In this document: positions 1-7,573 of the stretch, in pieces
Layout: each line of letters starts with the position of its first letter
Position numbering within the stretch: the stretch's first letter is position 1
NCBI GenBank assembly: GCA_013153235.1
Contig: JAADEU010000107.1
Location: 1 to 14,389 of the forward strand
DNA from: Aquificota bacterium
Lineage (GTDB): Bacteria > Aquificota > Aquificia > Aquificales > Hydrogenothermaceae
DNA length: 14,389 nucleotides
Reading direction: 5' to 3'
The notes under the pieces: model-generated
What the model was told of the DNA's origin: nothing
The model's database searches: none
The model's input: only the letters and a program-made list of their open reading frames with translations
Translations under genes and position numbers: made by a program

Positions 1-103
1 CCATTATTGCAACAATAATGAAGAAAATAAGACCCATTGCAACGTGAGCTTTTACAAGCCCATAGTTGACAAGGTTTTGGAGCTCTTGATTATTAGCTGC
101 CAT
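1..103 (-). CDS. Membrane protein N-terminus, probably haem-copper (cytochrome c) oxidase subunit I (partial)
   Basis: Only the first 34 codons are in the window; the gene continues past position 1. The start is the ATG at 103-101, with a GGAGGG ribosome-binding site (109-114) 14 bases after the stop of the diheme cytochrome c gene, so the two are probably co-transcribed. The N-terminus is short and polar (MAANNQELQNLVNYG), then KAHVAMGL leads into a hydrophobic helix (GLIFFIIVAIM). I infer subunit I of a cbb3-like or related haem-copper oxidase from the short soluble N-terminus, the first helix and the cytochrome c upstream. No haem or copper ligand lies in the visible part. Another respiratory membrane subunit is possible. 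Confidence 0.5.
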   Translation of the reverse strand, partial: MAANNQELQNLVNYGLVKAHVAMGLIFFIIVAIM

Positions 104-117
104 TTTTACCCTCCTTA

Positions 118-879
118 TTATTTACCTTTGTTCATAAGGTAAGCGATGTACGAAACCAGATGCCATCTGTCTTCTTCTGAGAGGAAGTCGAACTTAGGCA
201 TAGGAGAACCTTCAAGTCCTACAGTGAGAACTCTGAAAGTATCTTCCGGATTTGGACCTGCAGACCTTACAGGGTATGTCAGGTCTGTTGGAGGAACTGG
301 AAGTGTTGCGGCAATTGGACCATCTCCTCTTCCCTGCTCTCCGTGACATGCTGTACAGTTTGTTGCGTAAATCTGCTTACCTTTTTCGATGGATTCTGGA
401 GAACCAAACCAGTCAGGCTTCTGGATGTCCTTGTAAACAGATACCCCTGGTTTCTCCTTTTCCCATCTGTCAGAGAATGTTTTGATGTAGGCAATGACAG
501 CCCTTTTCTGAACATCTGGAACCAGTTTGAATGAAGGCATTGGTGTCTGAGGAATTCCCCAGTTGAGAACCCTCATAAGGTCTTCATCAGTTGGAAGTGT
601 TCCTTCAGGAGTTGATTTCCATCTGAATACAGCTGTGTGGAAATCAGGTGGTTTCACCTTGAAAAACTGAGCTGCTTCTGAGTTGCCGTCTCCGTTAACG
701 CCGTGGCATCCAACACAGAACTTGTTGTAAACCTTTCTTCCTGCCTCTTCCTGCGCCGTCAAATCCTGTGTTCTTTTCGCCTGTGCAGGTTTAGAGGAAT
801 AAACGTGCAGCAGGCCGTAAATGAACAGTGCCGGGAAGAAGAAGAACAGGATCCACTTAACGGCCGTGTTTTCTCCCAT
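118..879 (-). CDS. Membrane-anchored diheme cytochrome c
   Basis: This 253-residue protein has one N-terminal hydrophobic segment (about residues 9-27), acting as an anchor or as a signal peptide that could be cut after the AQA at 32-34. Two class I cytochrome c domains follow. The first has CVGCH at 55-59 with a likely axial Met at 114 (TPMPSF). The second has CTACH at 175-179 with Met 227 (SPMPKF). The haems would lie on the periplasmic side and pass electrons to a terminal oxidase, which fits the partial gene immediately downstream. Start: ATG at 879 behind a strong AGGAGGT site. The two domains resemble those of CcoP-type subunits, but CcoP normally has more N-terminal membrane sequence, so the exact subunit name is uncertain. 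Confidence 0.85.
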   Translation of the reverse strand: MGENTAVKWILFFFFPALFIYGLLHVYSSKPAQAKRTQDLTAQEEAGRKVYNKFCVGCHGVNGDGNSEAAQFFKVKPPDFHTAVFRWKSTPEGTLPTDEDLMRVLNWGIPQTPMPSFKLVPDVQKRAVIAYIKTFSDRWEKEKPGVSVYKDIQKPDWFGSPESIEKGKQIYATNCTACHGEQGRGDGPIAATLPVPPTDLTYPVRSAGPNPEDTFRVLTVGLEGSPMPKFDFLSEEDRWHLVSYIAYLMNKGK

Positions 880-912
880 GAGATTACCTCCTACAAATAA
901 TAATTATTACTA

Positions 913-945
913 AATATTCTAACTGATTTCACAGTTTTTTCACAG
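913..945 (-). promoter_or_regulatory. Possible promoter/operator region of the cytochrome c gene, with an 11-bp-spaced direct repeat
   Basis: Read on the minus strand, CTGTGAAA occurs twice exactly 11 bp apart (945-938 and 934-927), followed by TAGAAT (921-916), a fair -10 element about 37 bases before the start codon. No good -35 hexamer sits 17 bp upstream of it; the repeats occupy that place. This is what an activator-dependent promoter can look like, but there is no proof of binding. Confidence 0.3.
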
Positions 946-952
946 GGAATTT

Positions 953-1627
953 TTACGATGAAATCCCCTCTCCATATTCTTCTATGGATTTTATAACATC
1001 GAAAAAGGTTTCAAATTTTATTACCCGCTTACCCCTCAGATTTAGTTTTTTCAGGTAATATTCAAGCCCTCCTGTTGAAAAAATTATATCATTAAATTGA
1101 CTTGCGTCAAGGTCTGTGATTCCATCTCCTGCATACATCCTAAGTGTATGATTTTTATAGTAATTTTCGATTACATACGGTTTGCATATACCGCAGTTTC
1201 TTTTACATAAAACTCCGCATCTGTAATAAAATCGAACATCAAGCTTCCCTTCCCTCACTATGAGCCTGTTGGAATGTATTCTGTGGATTTTATCCAGATA
1301 GGGTTCCATAAGCAGGTATATATAAAAGTCCAGTCCGCCGCTGAGAATAACAAAGGGTATATCTTTTTCCCGTAGATAGTCCAGCAGCTCTCCAAAGCCC
1401 TCCCTGATTTTTATCCCATCCAGGACAAACTCTTTTATACTTTCTAATTTCTCTGCAGGGATAAGGTTGAACATCATTCGTATTCCAACATCTATATCGA
1501 TTTTCCCCTCCATCAGACCTGTATATATATCTTTCCACTCTAGAGGGGCAAAATTTTCCATTATGGTCCCTATAACATCCTGTTGTGTTATGGTTCCATC
1601 AAAATCAGAAAAGAAAATCCAGGACAT
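953..1627 (-). CDS. mtnX: MtnX-type HAD phosphatase (2-hydroxy-3-keto-5-methylthiopentenyl-1-phosphate phosphatase family)
   Basis: HAD-superfamily phosphatase of 224 residues. Motif I is DFDGT at 8-12 (nucleophile Asp8, acid/base Asp10), motif II is ILSGG with Ser96, and motif IV is GDGITDLDAS at 167-176. Cysteines 137, 141, 145 and 148 form C-x3-C-x3-C-x2-C followed by KP, the spacing I know from Bacillus MtnX; Lys149 is the likely motif III lysine. In methionine salvage MtnX dephosphorylates the product of the MtnW enolase. I chose the ATG at 1627 over an in-frame start at 1654. It overlaps the stop of the upstream gene as TAATG and has a CAGGGG ribosome site, which implies translational coupling. 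The upstream partner is a RuBisCO-like protein, matching the MtnW-MtnX order, but its altered active site leaves the true substrate uncertain. Confidence 0.82.
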   Translation of the reverse strand: MSWIFFSDFDGTITQQDVIGTIMENFAPLEWKDIYTGLMEGKIDIDVGIRMMFNLIPAEKLESIKEFVLDGIKIREGFGELLDYLREKDIPFVILSGGLDFYIYLLMEPYLDKIHRIHSNRLIVREGKLDVRFYYRCGVLCKRNCGICKPYVIENYYKNHTLRMYAGDGITDLDASQFNDIIFSTGGLEYYLKKLNLRGKRVIKFETFFDVIKSIEEYGEGISS

Positions 1628-2757
1628 TACCCCTGCTCTCTGTTTTTTATACACTCCTCAGCAGGAACTCCTGAGATGACACAGTTGAGGGTTTCTGAGA
1701 ATTTTCTGACTCCCCCTGTAATATCCCCGAACTTTTTATAGCTGGTACCTATATCGATTATCACCTGATTGCCAAAATCATTAAATATCGTGTAAAGGTC
1801 CTCTGGATTCATATCCCCGTACACAACAGGAAAGGATGGTTCCAGGTCCTCGAATCTTTCTGTAAGCACATTTGCCACCTCAACAGACCGGTAATGGGGA
1901 ACCGTCCTGTGCCTGTATGGGGACGGTATCATAACCATATCTCCCCCTGCCATCCTTATAAATCTGCCGTACAGGATGGAAGGCTCTATTCCAAACAGGT
2001 CCTGTTCGTAAAAAAATGAAGGGTATCCAGGATTTACAAGGAATCCACATCTGAATGTATCTGACAGGAACTGGAGACCTTCAAGCCCGAGGGGAAACAG
2101 ATTTATAAGGAAAGTATTTATTTCATACTCCTGTGCCAGCTTTATCTTTTCAGACATCTCTGTCCAGCTGCCGGAGAGAAAAGGCAGGTATAGTATATTT
2201 TTGTCCTTTTCTTTCAGTATTCTGGATACAACCTGTACTCTTTTTTCAAAGGGAAAAAGTGAGTCATCAAAGAAGTTTTCATCCTCCCTTATAATATCGA
2301 CCTGACCTTCTATTACCTGATTCAGAAACCCAACAAACTTTTCCTCTGTTATTCCGTTTAGAGGTTTAAGGGCTGCCATCAGAAGGGGCCTGTGGTATTG
2401 ATTGACCCTTTCCCTTATTCCTCTTAGACCAAATCGGGGACCTTTAAAATGGTCAACAAATACCGCAGGAAAGTCCACACTGATAAGTTTGACATTTTCA
2501 GGGATAACTATCTCACCGTATACAATACTCAGAATGGAATAGAGGTCATGCTGGAACATCAATACAGGAAAACGAATCTTCACAAGAGCTTTGTGTAGTT
2601 TATAGTCTGAATCGTAGAACTCTTCCACCTCTGATATAGAAGGAAAATGCTTTCCCCCTATCCCTCCAAAAATACACTCGATATACTTTTTTACCCTTTC
2701 TTCAGCTTTGAATTTTTTTCTGGAACTCAGCAGATAGGTGGCCTCTACAAAATTCAT
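1627..2757 (-). CDS. RuBisCO-like protein (type IV, MtnW-related) with altered active site
   Basis: The 376-residue length suits a type IV RuBisCO-like protein. Family hallmarks are VDFP at 94-97, GPRFGLRGIRE at 106-116 and RPLLMAALKPLNG at 123-135; Lys131 matches the first-strand catalytic lysine (RuBisCO Lys175). IPSPYR lies near 277-282, where MtnW has a similar PSPYG. The metal-binding motif, normally K-D-D-E with a carbamylated lysine, reads R157-E158-D159-E160 here (DIIREDEN). The HP typical of MtnW is NP at 242-243, and the phosphate-binding GGG late in the barrel is IGT near 336-338. True RuBisCO activity is therefore very unlikely, and even the enolase reaction is doubtful. The start at 2757 has a strong GAGGGAGGG site overlapping the upstream stop. 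The downstream phosphatase overlaps by one base. Alignment was by eye. Confidence 0.82.
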   Translation of the reverse strand: MNFVEATYLLSSRKKFKAEERVKKYIECIFGGIGGKHFPSISEVEEFYDSDYKLHKALVKIRFPVLMFQHDLYSILSIVYGEIVIPENVKLISVDFPAVFVDHFKGPRFGLRGIRERVNQYHRPLLMAALKPLNGITEEKFVGFLNQVIEGQVDIIREDENFFDDSLFPFEKRVQVVSRILKEKDKNILYLPFLSGSWTEMSEKIKLAQEYEINTFLINLFPLGLEGLQFLSDTFRCGFLVNPGYPSFFYEQDLFGIEPSILYGRFIRMAGGDMVMIPSPYRHRTVPHYRSVEVANVLTERFEDLEPSFPVVYGDMNPEDLYTIFNDFGNQVIIDIGTSYKKFGDITGGVRKFSETLNCVISGVPAEECIKNREQG

Positions 2758-2766
2758 TGCCCTCCC

Positions 2767-3087
2767 TCACATATTTTTAATGACGCTATAAACCTCTATC
2801 ACAGGATGCCCTGAGAACCACTCCCTTGGAGGGGGATTTTCATGGGCTTTTCTGAAAGCCTCGCTTTCCGTATATTTTTTCAGTGCCTCCATATCTTCCC
2901 AGTAGGTTTCAATAATAAACATATTGTTTTCCTTTCCAGGAGGGAAGTCCACAGGCTGGAGGATATTCATCTTTATAAATCCTTCCTGCTGTGCAAGCCC
3001 CTTCTCTCCAAATCTTTCAACGGCATATCTGCTGAACTCCTCTTTATATTGGGGATTTATAGGGAATTTTGTCATAACGACTATCAT
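2767..3087 (-). CDS. Small ABM-fold protein (antibiotic-biosynthesis monooxygenase / HmoA-like)
   Basis: This 106-residue soluble protein begins MIVVMTKFPI and carries the pattern seen in dimeric ferredoxin-like ABM proteins: an N-terminal strand, an EGF motif (QEGFIKMNIL), a central strand into FIIETYWEDMEALKKY, and a helix ending ESEAFRKAH. Relatives include haem-degrading HmoA/IsdG-type proteins and cofactor-free monooxygenases. A histidine in KAHE and one in SGHPVIEVY could bind a ligand, but I cannot assign a substrate. The start ATG at 3087 has an ideal AAGGAGG site six bases away. It lies 12 bases after the peptidase gene and 9 bases before the RuBisCO-like gene, so it is in the same transcript. 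Confidence 0.65.
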   Translation of the reverse strand: MIVVMTKFPINPQYKEEFSRYAVERFGEKGLAQQEGFIKMNILQPVDFPPGKENNMFIIETYWEDMEALKKYTESEAFRKAHENPPPREWFSGHPVIEVYSVIKNM

Positions 3088-3099
3088 TATCTTCCTCCT

Positions 3100-5079
3100 T
3101 TATTTATCTTTGTATGTGATACCACTAAGTCTTAAGAGGGCGTCAATATCAGGTTCCCTTCCTGCAAATTTTTTGAACAGTTCCATTGCCGGTCTGCTTC
3201 CACCTTTTGAGAGTATCTCACTGTAAAAACTCTCTGCAACATCATCGTTGTATATGCCGTTGTCAACAAACATAAAGTAAGCATCAGCAGAGAGTACCTC
3301 TGCCCATTTATAGCTGTAATACCCTGCAGCATACCCACCTGCAAATATGTGGCTAAATGACCACTGGAACTTATTGTAAGGTGGTGGTTTTATGACAGAT
3401 ACCTCTTCCCTGACCTTATTTAAAATCTCCTGAACATCCTGCGCGGTATACCTGTCCATGTGAATAAGCATATCAAACAGGGCAAATTCCAGCTGACGGA
3501 CCATGGCAAGGGCGGACATAAAGTTCTTGGACTCTTTGAGCTTTGTAAGGAGCTCTTCTTTTATAGGTTCTCCTGTTCTGTAGTGGTAGGCAAATGTTTT
3601 CAGAATCGAAGGTTCGTAGGCAAATTTTTCAAGAAACTGGGACGGGAACTCAACAGCATCCCACTCCACACCTGATATTCCGCTGACAAATGGTTCCTCT
3701 ACCTGACTGACAAGGTGATGAAGTGCGTGTCCCATCTCGTGGAACAGCGTTTCAACATCGTAGGGTCTGAGCAGAGAGGGGGTTTCTCCATCAGCAGGAG
3801 AAAAATTGGCGACTATAAATGCAACCGGATGTACCTTTTTACCCTCAAGGTCGATATGATGGGTTACCCATTCATCCATCCATGCCCCATCCCTTTTACC
3901 CTCTCTGGCCTCAAGGTCCAGATATATTCTCCCAATCAGATTTCCCTTTCTGTAAATGTGGAATACATCAACAGAGGGATGCCAGACAGGGACATCAACT
4001 TTTTCAAATTCCAGGCCAAACAGTCTGTTTAAAAAGCCAAACAGACCCTCCACAACTTTACCTTTTTCAAAATAGGGTTTGTAATCCTCGTCATTAACAC
4101 TGAATTTTTCCTTTTTCAGTTTTTCTGAGTAATAAGCAAAGTCGTATGCCTGTACATCCCCTTCAAGCCCGTGTTCCTTTGCAAATTCGTTCAGTTCCTC
4201 GTACTCCCTGATGGCCTGGGGTTTGCTTTTTTCGGCAAGTTCCCTCAGAAAATCTATCACCTGTTGTGGGGAACCTGCCATTTTTGTGGCCAGGGACAAC
4301 TCAGCATAGTTGCTGTAACCCAGTAAACGGGCTTTCTCATATCTTAAAGAAAGTATTTCCTCAAGAATCTGCTCATTTTCAGGGGCCCTGGTTACATATG
4401 CCCTGTATAACTGCTCCCTTTTTTCCCTGTTTGAGCCATAGGTCATATAGGCTATATAAGATGGCTGGTGAAGGGTGAATCTGTAGACCGTTTTTCCATC
4501 TTTCTCCGTTCTGGCCGCGCTGAGTTCTGTTTCAGGAAGTTCCTTCACATCCTCGTAGTTATCTATTATCATCTCGTAACTGTCTGTTGCATTCAGAAGA
4601 TTCTGGGCAAACTCATTTTGAAGCTGGGACAATCGTATGTTTATCTCTTTTACCCTGTTTCTTTCCTTTTCAGGCAGGCCAACACCGGACAGCTCAAAAT
4701 CCCTTATACTATCCTCCAGCACCTTTTTCTGTTCCTGACTAAGGCTGTCCTTCTCTTTCTGGTATATTTCCCTAAAGGCTTCGTATATCTCCCTGCTCTG
4801 TCCAAGCTGTGTGTAGTACTCTGTCAGAACAGGCAGCAGTTCCGTATAGACTTCCTGTGTTTTTGGTGAATTCTTCACATAGTTCAGGTGGGAGATAGGC
4901 GAAAAGAGCAGGTCAAGTTCGACCTGCATAATCTGGTATGGTTTTACAAAATTGCTGTAATTCTTATTTTCCAGACCAATAAGCCGTTTTATCTTTTCCC
5001 TGTTTTCCTCTATTTTTTTCAGAACTAATTCTTTTTGTCGGTCTAAGTTTTCGTCTGATACGGTAAACTCCGGAAACAT
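3100..5079 (-). CDS. M3 family metallo-oligopeptidase (oligopeptidase A / PrlC-like)
   Basis: A cytosolic zinc peptidase of 659 residues, close to the roughly 680 of E. coli oligopeptidase A. The zinc motif HEMGH is at 447-451, with the third ligand likely Glu477 in AVEFPSQFLEKF; this matches the thimet-oligopeptidase arrangement. The N-terminal two thirds are mostly helical and charged, and the C-terminal part (FAGGYAAGYYSYKWAEVLSAD is split across about 594-614) carries the conserved tyrosine/glycine-rich region that contacts substrate in M3 enzymes. It should cut short peptides released by larger proteases. There is no signal peptide. The start ATG at 5079 has AGGAGGT just upstream and lies 9 bases after the preceding gene. 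Whether PrlC-type or another M3A member cannot be decided by eye. Confidence 0.88.
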   Translation of the reverse strand: MFPEFTVSDENLDRQKELVLKKIEENREKIKRLIGLENKNYSNFVKPYQIMQVELDLLFSPISHLNYVKNSPKTQEVYTELLPVLTEYYTQLGQSREIYEAFREIYQKEKDSLSQEQKKVLEDSIRDFELSGVGLPEKERNRVKEINIRLSQLQNEFAQNLLNATDSYEMIIDNYEDVKELPETELSAARTEKDGKTVYRFTLHQPSYIAYMTYGSNREKREQLYRAYVTRAPENEQILEEILSLRYEKARLLGYSNYAELSLATKMAGSPQQVIDFLRELAEKSKPQAIREYEELNEFAKEHGLEGDVQAYDFAYYSEKLKKEKFSVNDEDYKPYFEKGKVVEGLFGFLNRLFGLEFEKVDVPVWHPSVDVFHIYRKGNLIGRIYLDLEAREGKRDGAWMDEWVTHHIDLEGKKVHPVAFIVANFSPADGETPSLLRPYDVETLFHEMGHALHHLVSQVEEPFVSGISGVEWDAVEFPSQFLEKFAYEPSILKTFAYHYRTGEPIKEELLTKLKESKNFMSALAMVRQLEFALFDMLIHMDRYTAQDVQEILNKVREEVSVIKPPPYNKFQWSFSHIFAGGYAAGYYSYKWAEVLSADAYFMFVDNGIYNDDVAESFYSEILSKGGSRPAMELFKKFAGREPDIDALLRLSGITYKDK

Positions 5080-5088
5080 TCACACCTC

Positions 5089-5421
5089 CTACTGTTTTTC
5101 GATTTCTTCTTTGATGTCCTCGTACTGTTTAAACTCTTCACTCTGTAGAACATCGGTGATAAATCTGTCGATATCTTCCTTCTCAAGGAAAATGCCTGTT
5201 AGAAGTTTTCCGGTGTATCTGTTGTTTTTAATTTCCCAGAACATGTAAAACTCAGGGTACTTCTCTTTCAATTTTCTGTAGGCAACGCCGTATTTACTGT
5301 CTTTAAGGGGATTCTGCTCAAGGAAGAAATGATTTTCCCCTACATTAATCTTGTAGAGGATGGCACCTGTCTTTGTTTTGACCAGTTCAAGTTCTATGTT
5401 CCACTGTCTAATCTGTTCCAT
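5089..5421 (-). CDS. Unrecognised 110-residue cytosolic protein
   Basis: I do not recognise this protein. It is rich in Lys and Glu, has no membrane segment, signal peptide or cysteine, and appears as alternating short strands (IELELVKT, AILYKINVG, HFFLEQNP) then helices (VAYRKLKEKYPEFYMFWEI, and a charged C-terminal helix). It looks like a small single-domain alpha/beta protein. The gene is very likely real: it fills the space between pyrD (18 bases upstream) and the peptidase gene (9 bases downstream) in the same orientation and has an AAGGAGGG ribosome site seven bases before its ATG. Confidence 0.7.
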   Translation of the reverse strand: MEQIRQWNIELELVKTKTGAILYKINVGENHFFLEQNPLKDSKYGVAYRKLKEKYPEFYMFWEIKNNRYTGKLLTGIFLEKEDIDRFITDVLQSEEFKQYEDIKEEIEKQ

Positions 5422-5439
5422 CCCATAACCCTCCTTGGT

Positions 5440-6399
5440 TTATTTGATTTTTAATTTATGGGCTTTTCCCACAAGCTCAAGGATATGCTTATATCCTTTT
5501 CTGTCAAGGTGCTGCTTAAGGCCGTCTATAACCTTAAGTGGTGCATACGGGTCATAAAAGTTTGCAGTTCCTATCTGTACAGCAACAGCACCTGCCAGTA
5601 TATGCTGGAGTGCATCCCTGTGGTCTGATATTCCCCCTACGCCTATTATAGGGACCTCCGGACCAAACTTCTCGTACACCTGATAAATCATCCTTACAGC
5701 CACAGGAAGTATCGCAGGTCCAGAAAGCCCACCTGTTTTCATGGCAATGATAGGCTCCTCTTTTTCCACATCGATGGCCATACCAAGGAGGGTGTTTATC
5801 AGTACAAGGCCGTCTGCTCCACCTTCAACACTGGCCTGAGCAGTCTCTACGATATCCGTTACATTAGGGCTGAGCTTTACCATCAGGGGTTTCTCAGTGA
5901 CTTCCTTCAGTTTCTTTACCAGGGAATAAAGAACTTCAGGGTCAGAACCAAATGCTATCCCACCTTTTTTCACATTGGGGCAGGAGACATTCAGCTCAAG
6001 TGCATGAACTCCATCTGTTGTATCGAGGAACTCACCTACCCGCAGGTATTCTTCCTCATCCTCACCAAAAACATTTGCAATTATAACGGTATCAAACCTG
6101 CGCAGCGATGGAAGTATATTTTCTGCAAAGTATCTGACCCCGGGGTTCTGGAGTCCTATGGAGTTTAGCATCCCACATGGGGTTTCCACTATCCTCTGGG
6201 GAGGATTTCCTTCCCTTGGCCTGTAGGAAAGTCCTTTGACAACCACAGCACCGAGTATGGATATGTCGTACAGATTTTCCCCTACCTCAAGACCGTATGA
6301 AAAGCACCCTGAGGCCGTCCATACAGGATTTTTAAAACGGATACCCCACAGTTTAAAGGAAAGTTTATCATCCAGAGGTCTGACCGCTTTATCCAACAT
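5440..6399 (-). CDS. pyrD: Dihydroorotate dehydrogenase, class 1B catalytic subunit
   Basis: FMN enzyme oxidising dihydroorotate to orotate in pyrimidine synthesis; 319 residues. Visible features are the NP near residues 24-25, Lys55 in VVVKGLS, the GMLNSIGLQNPG substrate loop at 76-88, NVSCPNVKKGG with the class 1 catalytic base Cys140, Lys175 in VKLSPN, Asn202 in VLINT, GVGGI at 253-257 and the FMN-phosphate GTAN at 277-280. Cysteine as base and the NVSCPNV sequence point to class 1B, which works with the iron-sulfur/FAD subunit PyrK; no pyrK lies in this window. A GGAGAGGT site lies directly before the ATG. It follows the glycosyltransferase gene by 26 bases in the same orientation. The first ten residues (MLDKAVRPLD) extend slightly beyond the usual start. 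Confidence 0.93.
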   Translation of the reverse strand: MLDKAVRPLDDKLSFKLWGIRFKNPVWTASGCFSYGLEVGENLYDISILGAVVVKGLSYRPREGNPPQRIVETPCGMLNSIGLQNPGVRYFAENILPSLRRFDTVIIANVFGEDEEEYLRVGEFLDTTDGVHALELNVSCPNVKKGGIAFGSDPEVLYSLVKKLKEVTEKPLMVKLSPNVTDIVETAQASVEGGADGLVLINTLLGMAIDVEKEEPIIAMKTGGLSGPAILPVAVRMIYQVYEKFGPEVPIIGVGGISDHRDALQHILAGAVAVQIGTANFYDPYAPLKVIDGLKQHLDRKGYKHILELVGKAHKLKIK

Positions 6400-6425
6400 A
6401 CCTCTCCAGATTTTTGATTTGATGA

Positions 6426-7556
6426 CTACTTAATCTTATCAGAATTTTTACCAACCAGACTCTCTATCAGATTGACCCACTTTTCTGTGGTTTTTTCAAA
6501 TGAGTACTCCTTGGCAGTCTCAACTGCATTTGAGGCCAGCTTTCTGTATTCATCCTCTGTAAGGTTAAGCATCTGTTTCATCTTTTCAGCCATCTCCTTC
6601 CAGTCACCAACAGGAACGGCAAAACCATTGACACCGTCTTTCAGGTACTCTCCTATCCCTCCGGCAAGGGTGGAAAGAACCACCTTCCCTGACGCCATTG
6701 CCTGCAGAAGGGCACCGGCAATACCCTCTGAGTTTGAAGCCAGCACAAAAAAGTCCGCCCCCTGTAGAAGCCTCTCAACGTCTGGTCTGAAACCTAAGGT
6801 TATAACCCTGTTCTCCAGTCCAAGATTTTTTATAAACTCTCTGGCCTCACTGCCATCTGTATCATTACCAACCAGTATGAGTCTGCAGTTTTCACAGCCC
6901 AGTTCCCTGAAGGCCTTAAGCAGTATATCCTGACCTTTTCTCCACGGCTGCCAGTTTGCTACATTTATAAAAACCTTCTCGTTTTCTTTTATACCCAGCT
7001 GTTTCCTTACGCTTTGTCTGTACTCTGTTGATGGTTTGAATCTGGACAGGTCTATTCCGCTTTCTATCACCACAAGTCTATCAGGGAAAAAGTTTTTTTC
7101 TGCAAGCTGTCTGGCAACATCCTTTGATACCACCACAATTTTATCAGCTATGGAATATTTAAAGTATCTGGAGAAAAAAGAAGGAATATACCCTGAGCGT
7201 CTCATGGCAATGATTTTTGGCTTTTTTCTGAGGAACGGATAGATGGCCCTTACATAATTAAATGCCCACGAAGAATTGGCCACAACAACATCGTAGTTAC
7301 CTTCTTTTATTATTCTGTACAGCCTGAGATAATTCTTTATATCAAATCTCCTTTTACTCTCTGTATCAACCTCGTAAAATCTGAGGGGAACCTTCCCATC
7401 CAGCCTCTGAATCATCTCTGTGTGGTCAAATGCCAGTGCAAGCTCCACATCGAAGTATTCCGAGAGGGCCGAAGTGATTAGATAGGTCTGTTCCTTTGTC
7501 CCACACCATCCAAGGCTGTCTATAACCTCAAGGACCTTTATTTTTCTATTCCCCAA
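6426..7556 (-). CDS. GT4-family glycosyltransferase (GT-B fold)
   Basis: The protein has 376 residues and two Rossmann-like halves. The N-terminal half opens with KVLEVIDSLGWCGTKEQTY, matching the acceptor-side glycine loop of GT4 enzymes. The C-terminal half has NWQPWRKGQD (Arg206 and Lys207 are the likely donor-phosphate contacts), LILVG and the SEGIAGALLQAMASG loop at 276-290. The family's E-x7-E motif here is E277-x7-Q285, so the second Glu is Gln. It should transfer a sugar from a nucleotide or lipid donor to a lipid or polysaccharide at the inner membrane; donor and acceptor are unknown. The start is a TTG at 7556 with GGAG seven bases upstream; no ATG is better placed. It is the first gene of the seven-gene minus-strand group and faces the divergent epimerase gene. 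Confidence 0.85.
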   Translation of the reverse strand: MGNRKIKVLEVIDSLGWCGTKEQTYLITSALSEYFDVELALAFDHTEMIQRLDGKVPLRFYEVDTESKRRFDIKNYLRLYRIIKEGNYDVVVANSSWAFNYVRAIYPFLRKKPKIIAMRRSGYIPSFFSRYFKYSIADKIVVVSKDVARQLAEKNFFPDRLVVIESGIDLSRFKPSTEYRQSVRKQLGIKENEKVFINVANWQPWRKGQDILLKAFRELGCENCRLILVGNDTDGSEAREFIKNLGLENRVITLGFRPDVERLLQGADFFVLASNSEGIAGALLQAMASGKVVLSTLAGGIGEYLKDGVNGFAVPVGDWKEMAEKMKQMLNLTEDEYRKLASNAVETAKEYSFEKTTEKWVNLIESLVGKNSDKIK

Positions 7557-7573
7557 TAGAAGACTCCGGCAGT

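Noticed and set aside
898..909. Perfect AT-only palindrome TAATAATTATTA before the cytochrome c ribosome site
   Set aside because: Short and of two bases only, expected by chance in AT-rich leader; too weak for a hairpin.
880..952. Rho-independent terminator after mtnX
   Set aside because: No GC-rich stem is followed by a T-run on the minus strand; the visible repeats are direct, not inverted.
1628..1654. Nine-codon upstream extension of mtnX
   Set aside because: It would overlap the RLP gene by 28 bases and lacks a ribosome site as well placed as that for the ATG at 1627; DFDGT is normally within about ten residues of the start.
1627..2757. True carbon-fixing RuBisCO
   Set aside because: Length, N-terminal pattern and the missing carbamate lysine exclude it; it belongs to type IV.
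4468..4869. 133-codon plus-strand open frame opposite the M3 peptidase
   Set aside because: Lies wholly inside a confident gene on the other strand, with no ribosome site and no recognisable motif.
6472..6933. 153-codon plus-strand open frame opposite the glycosyltransferase
   Set aside because: Serine-rich low-complexity translation typical of an antisense shadow of a GT-B gene.
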